Source: Alphaproteobacteria bacterium
Lineage (GTDB): Bacteria > Pseudomonadota > Alphaproteobacteria > Kiloniellales > JAKSDN01
Assembly: GCA_030598385.1 (NCBI GenBank)
Contig: JAUVQB010000004.1
Location: forward strand, 1-18,192
DNA length: 18,192 bases
Direction: 5' to 3'
Shown piece by piece: positions 14,732 to 18,192 of the stretch. A program made the translations under genes and the position numbers. The notes below the pieces were generated by a model. The model was given only the letters and a program-made list of their open reading frames with translations, searched no databases and was not told where the DNA came from. Within the stretch, counting starts at the first letter, position 1. Every line of letters starts with the position of its first letter.

Positions 14732-16456
14732 ATGCAGGATCCGCTCGCGACGGCTGTCGAGCTGCATCAAAGTGGCCGCCTGAAGGAGGCCGAACAGGCC
14801 TACCGAGGCGTGCTTCGGGAGAATCCGCAGAACCCCGAGGCGCTTCATCTGCTCGGCCTGCTGGCGCATCAGGCGGGCGACAATGAGGCCGGCGCCGACC
14901 TCATTCGACGGGCAATCGGGATTCGCGGCGAGCGGGCGGTCTATCATTTCAATCTGGGCGTCGTGCTGAGCGCCGCCGGCGATGCGACCGGCGCCGAAAA
15001 CGCCTACCGGAAGTGTCTCGCCTTGGCGCCGGACCGGGCCGAGGCCCACAACAACCTGGGCTTGCTGCTGCAGGCGCGCGGTGAACCGGAGGCCGCCGCC
15101 GCCGCGTTCCGATGCGCTCTCGCACAGGACTCGCAAAATGCCGAGGCCCACGCCAACCTCGGACGCGCGCTCCAGGAACTGGGCGAGGAAGGGGCGGCGC
15201 TCACCAGCTTCGACCGGGCCCTGGCGGCCGATCCAAAGCTTCCCGAAGCCCACTTCGGCCGCGGTCGCAGCTTGGAACATGAAGGCCGCTGGGCAGAGGC
15301 GGAGGCGGCCTACCGCGCAGCGCTGGACGCGCGTCCGGAACTCCAGGAAGCCGAAAACAATCTCGCCGCGGTGCTTCTGGCGCAAGGCCGATACGGCGAG
15401 GCGCAGGACGCCTTCGACCGCCTGCGCGAGCGGCTGCGCGGCCCGGTGGCCGAACCGGTGGCCGAACCGGCGGCCGAACCGGCCGAGGCCCTACTATCGG
15501 ACCAGTCCAAAGGCCGCGGCCCAGTGGTGGCGACGCGGTTTTCCTTGTTGGACCGAGCCCAACAGCTCGAAGGCCTGCTGCACCGCAAGGCGATCGAACC
15601 CGGATTCGCGGTGGTCGTCGAGCGTCTCCGCGGCGTCCTGGCGGAGCTTGGGTCGGAGGATGGGCCCGACTGGCGGCGCGCGCTTTCGGACGCACAGGCC
15701 GCGCGACTCGGCGGCGCCTTGGCGCGTATCGCGCACTTTGCCGATGCGCCGCGGTTGACGGGGCCGGCGCTCAACCCGGCCGTGAATTTTGCCGCGATCG
15801 AACGGGACTATCTGAGTGGCGATCCGCCGGCCGTCCATTTCGACGATTTCCTCACGCCCGAGGCCCTGGCCGGGCTGAGGCGGTTCTGCCGCGACTCGAC
15901 GATCTATTTCGGCTCCGATCCGGCCGGCTTTGTTTCGGCCACCATGGCCGGCGGATTTAATTGCAGCCTCATGTATCAGGTTGCCGAGGAGCTCAAGACG
16001 GCGCTGCCGTCCGTCCTCGGCCCGCACCACCTTTCGAACATGTGGAGCTACCGTCACCGGGCGGCGGGAGGAGGGGTCCTCGCACACACGGATTTGGCCG
16101 CCGTCACCTTTAATTTTTGGATCACGCCCGATTCCGCCAACCTCGATCCCGAGTCGGGCGGCCTCGTGCTCTACGCCAAGGAAGAGCCGCTCGAGTGGGA
16201 CTGGATGCGGATCAACCGGCAGAAAAGCCTGCCCGAGGTGCAGGCGCGGATCGAGGCCTTCCTCGAGGATGCGCCCGAAATCGTTATTCCGCATCGCAGC
16301 AATCGCGCGGTTATGTTTCATTCCAACCTGTTCCACAGGTCCGACCATTTCGCCTTCGCGGACGATTTCGAGTCTCGGCGGATCAATATTTCCTTGCTCT
16401 TCGGGCGGCGCCAACATGACCTTTCACCCGAGCCCCCGGCAGCCGGCTCTTCATAG
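14732..16456 (+). CDS. TPR protein fused to a C-terminal 2OG-Fe(II) oxygenase-like domain
   Basis: This 574-residue protein has two parts. Residues 1 to about 237 are seven TPR units of about 34 residues (for example AEAHNNLGLLLQARGEPEAA), a protein-binding scaffold. A Pro-Ala-Glu linker (238-253) from a 12-bp DNA repeat and a helical region follow. The C-terminal part (about 345-560) resembles a 2-oxoglutarate/Fe(II) dioxygenase: AHTD gives H452-x-D454, a downstream His lies in FHSNLFHRSDHF (530-540, H535 most likely), and RRINISLLFG (549-558) supplies the Arg expected to hold 2-oxoglutarate. No signal peptide is seen. A hydroxylase recruited to a protein or peptide target by TPRs is an inference; the substrate is unknown. 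The Shine-Dalgarno is weak. The next oxygenase gene starts 50 nt downstream. Confidence 0.85.
   Translation: MQDPLATAVELHQSGRLKEAEQAYRGVLRENPQNPEALHLLGLLAHQAGDNEAGADLIRRAIGIRGERAVYHFNLGVVLSAAGDATGAENAYRKCLALAPDRAEAHNNLGLLLQARGEPEAAAAAFRCALAQDSQNAEAHANLGRALQELGEEGAALTSFDRALAADPKLPEAHFGRGRSLEHEGRWAEAEAAYRAALDARPELQEAENNLAAVLLAQGRYGEAQDAFDRLRERLRGPVAEPVAEPAAEPAEALLSDQSKGRGPVVATRFSLLDRAQQLEGLLHRKAIEPGFAVVVERLRGVLAELGSEDGPDWRRALSDAQAARLGGALARIAHFADAPRLTGPALNPAVNFAAIERDYLSGDPPAVHFDDFLTPEALAGLRRFCRDSTIYFGSDPAGFVSATMAGGFNCSLMYQVAEELKTALPSVLGPHHLSNMWSYRHRAAGGGVLAHTDLAAVTFNFWITPDSANLDPESGGLVLYAKEEPLEWDWMRINRQKSLPEVQARIEAFLEDAPEIVIPHRSNRAVMFHSNLFHRSDHFAFADDFESRRINISLLFGRRQHDLSPEPPAAGSS
15443..15478. repeat. 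Three 12-bp tandem repeats in the TPR-oxygenase linker
   Basis: CCGGTGGCCGAA occurs twice, then once with a single T-to-C change, followed by a partial fourth copy. They encode PVAE-PVAE-PAAE, joining the TPR array to the rest of the protein. The repeat keeps the frame. Confidence 0.8.
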
Positions 16457-16494
16457 CCCGTGGCGGTCGAGAGGCCCGAGTGCGTCAAGCCGAC

Positions 16495-16498
16495 AGGA
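16495..16498 (+). promoter_or_regulatory. Ribosome binding site deciding the start of the second oxygenase gene
   Basis: AGGA lies 8 nt before ATG 16507. It favours that ATG over the upstream in-frame GTG 16480, which has no such site. Confidence 0.5.
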
Positions 16499-16506
16499 CA
16501 GTGCCG

Positions 16507-17217
16507 ATGAACGCCGACATCTCGGAAAACCTGGAAGAGGGGCACCCGGTTTGGCCGGAGGGTCAAGAGATCCTGCAGATCGATCCCGCGATCGCGATGA
16601 CGCGGTTCGAGGACCTATTGCCGTTTCATGACGGCCTCATCGACTATTTGATCGCGCGAGAAGGGGAGAAGCGGGCGGAGGCGGCCAAGCAAACCGGGGC
16701 CGCCGGCGGCACCAAGATTTATCATATCGACACCTGGCAGGTGCCCGGCGCGCATCTGCTGGACGAGCGGGCGCAGGCGCTTTACCGCCAAACCGTGGGA
16801 CAAACCACCTCTGCGGTCGATCTCAGTTGGGGCAACATCTATCGGGCCGGGGACTATATTCTGCCCCATGCCCACCGTCGCTCCCAGGGCTCGGTCGTCT
16901 ATATGCTGTCGATCGGCGATCGCGACGAGGAGGATCCGCTGAGCGGCCGCTTCGGATTCGCCGATCCGCGCTTGCCCATGTGTTGCCAGGACACCGCGGA
17001 GATCATGACGACGCCCCATTTCCCCCAGCTCAGGCCGGGGTCGATGATCATATTCCCCTCCACGGTGGTGCATTTCGCAACCCCCTACCGGGGAGAGACG
17101 AGGCCGCGCATAACGCTTTCGTGGAACCTCAACAAGACGCCCCTGGCAAGCCGACCGGCCGACGACGAGGCGCGAGGGATTGCCGCGCATCCCGCCGCGT
17201 ATCCCGATAACGCTTAG
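16507..17217 (+). CDS. Putative 2OG-Fe(II) oxygenase (2OG-FeII_Oxy_5 type)
   Basis: This 236-residue protein has the pattern I recall for the 2OG-FeII_Oxy_5 family: SWGNIYRAGDYILPHAHRRS (H121-A-H123), SVVYMLS, GRFGFADPR, then PGSMIIFPSTVVHFATPY (H189) and RPRITLSWNL (R201). The first iron-binding motif is HxH where classic enzymes have HxD. As far as I recall, HxH is usual in this family. It should be a soluble Fe(II)/2-oxoglutarate enzyme; the substrate is unknown. ATG 16507 is chosen for its ribosome binding site. The gene lies 50 nt after the TPR-oxygenase gene on the same strand, probably cotranscribed, and converges with the cupin/JmjC gene 31 nt further on. Confidence 0.85.
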   Translation: MNADISENLEEGHPVWPEGQEILQIDPAIAMTRFEDLLPFHDGLIDYLIAREGEKRAEAAKQTGAAGGTKIYHIDTWQVPGAHLLDERAQALYRQTVGQTTSAVDLSWGNIYRAGDYILPHAHRRSQGSVVYMLSIGDRDEEDPLSGRFGFADPRLPMCCQDTAEIMTTPHFPQLRPGSMIIFPSTVVHFATPYRGETRPRITLSWNLNKTPLASRPADDEARGIAAHPAAYPDNA

Positions 17218-17248
17218 GGGCCGATAGACCCAAATTCCGCGGGCGCCG

Positions 17249-18192
17249 CTATTGGGCCGTCTTTGCCGAGACTGGCTTGGCAGGACTCGCGTCGGCGTCG
17301 GGCAAATCCGGCAGATCATAGCTCCCGCGTTTGATGCCATAGTTGCCGCGCAGGTTCTTGGCCATGTTCAGGCTTTGGGCGTCGAACGCGATAGCGCCGA
17401 GGCGCTCGTAAAGGTGTTTCAGGTGCTGGTGCAGCGCCTGTTCGCCGGCCGGGCCCTCCGGGAGCGGCAGAACAGTCCGGAATTCCGGGTCGCGGACCGC
17501 AACGTTCCAGAGCTGGGTCAGCCAATCGAGCCCGAGGGGCTCATTGCTCGAAACGGCGAGATGCACCGAGACGTCGCCGGACGTCAACGCATCGTGAAAC
17601 TTTCCGCGCGGTAGGTAGAGCAGGTCCCCGGGGTTCATCTCGACCACCTCGGCGACGTCGCCCTTGCGGCGATCGTATTCGATCTGCGGCACATTCTGGA
17701 ACATCGCGTGCTCGATCGGTCTGTCGAGCTGGCCCTGATAGATGTTCCAACGCTTGGTGCCATAGATCTGCACGGCGAAGACGTCGTGCCGGTCGCAGTG
17801 GGAATCGAAGCCCTTGCGCTCCTGGCGCGAGAAATAGAGGTTCACCGAGCTCTTCGCGCCGAGTTCCCGCTGAATGACGTCAACCAACGCCAAAACGCCC
17901 GGCGCCAGGGTTTCGATCTCGTTGAGCAGCAGCGTGGCCCCATGTCCCAAAAGCTCCCGAACCTTGTCGGGATCGGGCCGCATGACCGGCTGGTGATCCC
18001 GGTTCGACGCATTCACGCAGTAGGCGCCCGGCGGGACGCGGTTCTTGTCGATATGGAGTTGAAGCGTCTGCTGGGTCCAAACGTCCATCGCGAGCATGCG
18101 GTTGATGTCGGACCAATCGAGGATGGAAGCGAACTTCTCCGGACGACCGCGCACGTGGAGCGGTTTCTTGTGGAGATATTCGGCACGAAAAG
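17249..18192 (-). CDS. Cupin/JmjC-type (cupin_4-like) oxygenase, 5' end beyond window
   Basis: The reading frame is open from the stop at 17249 to the right edge (314 codons), and the upstream codons still encode family-like sequence (FRAEYLHKKPLHVRGRPEKF), so the true start lies outside. An internal GTG at 18154 is therefore not the start. The central part has SHCDRHDVFAVQIYGTKRWN, with a His-x-Asp pair (codons at 17800-17792), and LYLPRGKFHDAL with a second His (17596-17594). These are the iron ligands expected in cupin_4/JmjC proteins such as the ribosomal oxygenase RoxA. The C-terminal part (after WLTQLWN) is helical, with a charged tail. A protein hydroxylase role is likely for the family; the target is unknown. 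It faces the other two oxygenase genes, with a 31-nt gap. Confidence 0.85.
   Translation of the reverse strand, partial: FRAEYLHKKPLHVRGRPEKFASILDWSDINRMLAMDVWTQQTLQLHIDKNRVPPGAYCVNASNRDHQPVMRPDPDKVRELLGHGATLLLNEIETLAPGVLALVDVIQRELGAKSSVNLYFSRQERKGFDSHCDRHDVFAVQIYGTKRWNIYQGQLDRPIEHAMFQNVPQIEYDRRKGDVAEVVEMNPGDLLYLPRGKFHDALTSGDVSVHLAVSSNEPLGLDWLTQLWNVAVRDPEFRTVLPLPEGPAGEQALHQHLKHLYERLGAIAFDAQSLNMAKNLRGNYGIKRGSYDLPDLPDADASPAKPVSAKTAQ

Noticed and set aside
17249..18154. Complete 301-residue cupin/JmjC protein starting at GTG 18154
   Set aside because: The frame stays open to the window edge and the upstream codons fit the family (YLHKKPLHVRG), so the gene is truncated by the window rather than starting there.

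Overview
The window looks like a chromosomal, origin-proximal segment of a GC-rich alphaproteobacterium. The evidence is the gene order mnmE-mnmG-rsmG-parA-parB facing leuS-lptE-holA, two perfect parS sites, and alphaproteobacterial-type small genes (a DUF6489-like protein and a thioredoxin-like [2Fe-2S] ferredoxin). The order resembles Rhodospirillales/Kiloniellales-type genomes. That placement is an inference from gene content, since I could not search a database.

Layout. (1) 1-3098, minus strand: yyaL (thioredoxin-domain/DUF255 protein) and ogt (O6-methylguanine-DNA methyltransferase) overlap by ATGA. A dienelactone hydrolase family gene follows and runs off the left edge. (2) 3260-9929, plus strand: DUF6489-like protein, ferredoxin, mnmE, mnmG, rsmG, parA, parB. 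These combine tRNA wobble-uridine modification (MnmE/MnmG), 16S rRNA methylation (RsmG) and chromosome segregation (ParA/ParB). The ParB sites lie inside the same gene cluster: one in the mnmE-mnmG gap and one inside the rsmG coding sequence. (3) 9930-10138: convergent parB/holA gap with a strikingly self-complementary 137-nt element. (4) 10139-14411, minus strand: leuS, lptE, holA (leucyl-tRNA synthetase, LPS-assembly lipoprotein, DNA polymerase III delta). (5) 14412-14731: gene-free divergent region with an operator-like palindrome. (6) 14732-18192: three adjacent genes for predicted non-heme iron oxygenases. They are a TPR-2OG-Fe(II) oxygenase fusion, a stand-alone 2OG-FeII_Oxy_5-type protein, and a convergent cupin/JmjC-type protein truncated by the right edge.

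Regions 2-4 are mostly conserved housekeeping DNA. The less ordinary parts are the branched palindromic element after parB, the oxygenase trio, and small oddities inside core proteins: an extra segment in MnmE switch II, a GDP-repeat linker in HolA, and a hairpin carrying the mnmG stop codon. I found no tRNA, rRNA, CRISPR array, transposase or phage gene.
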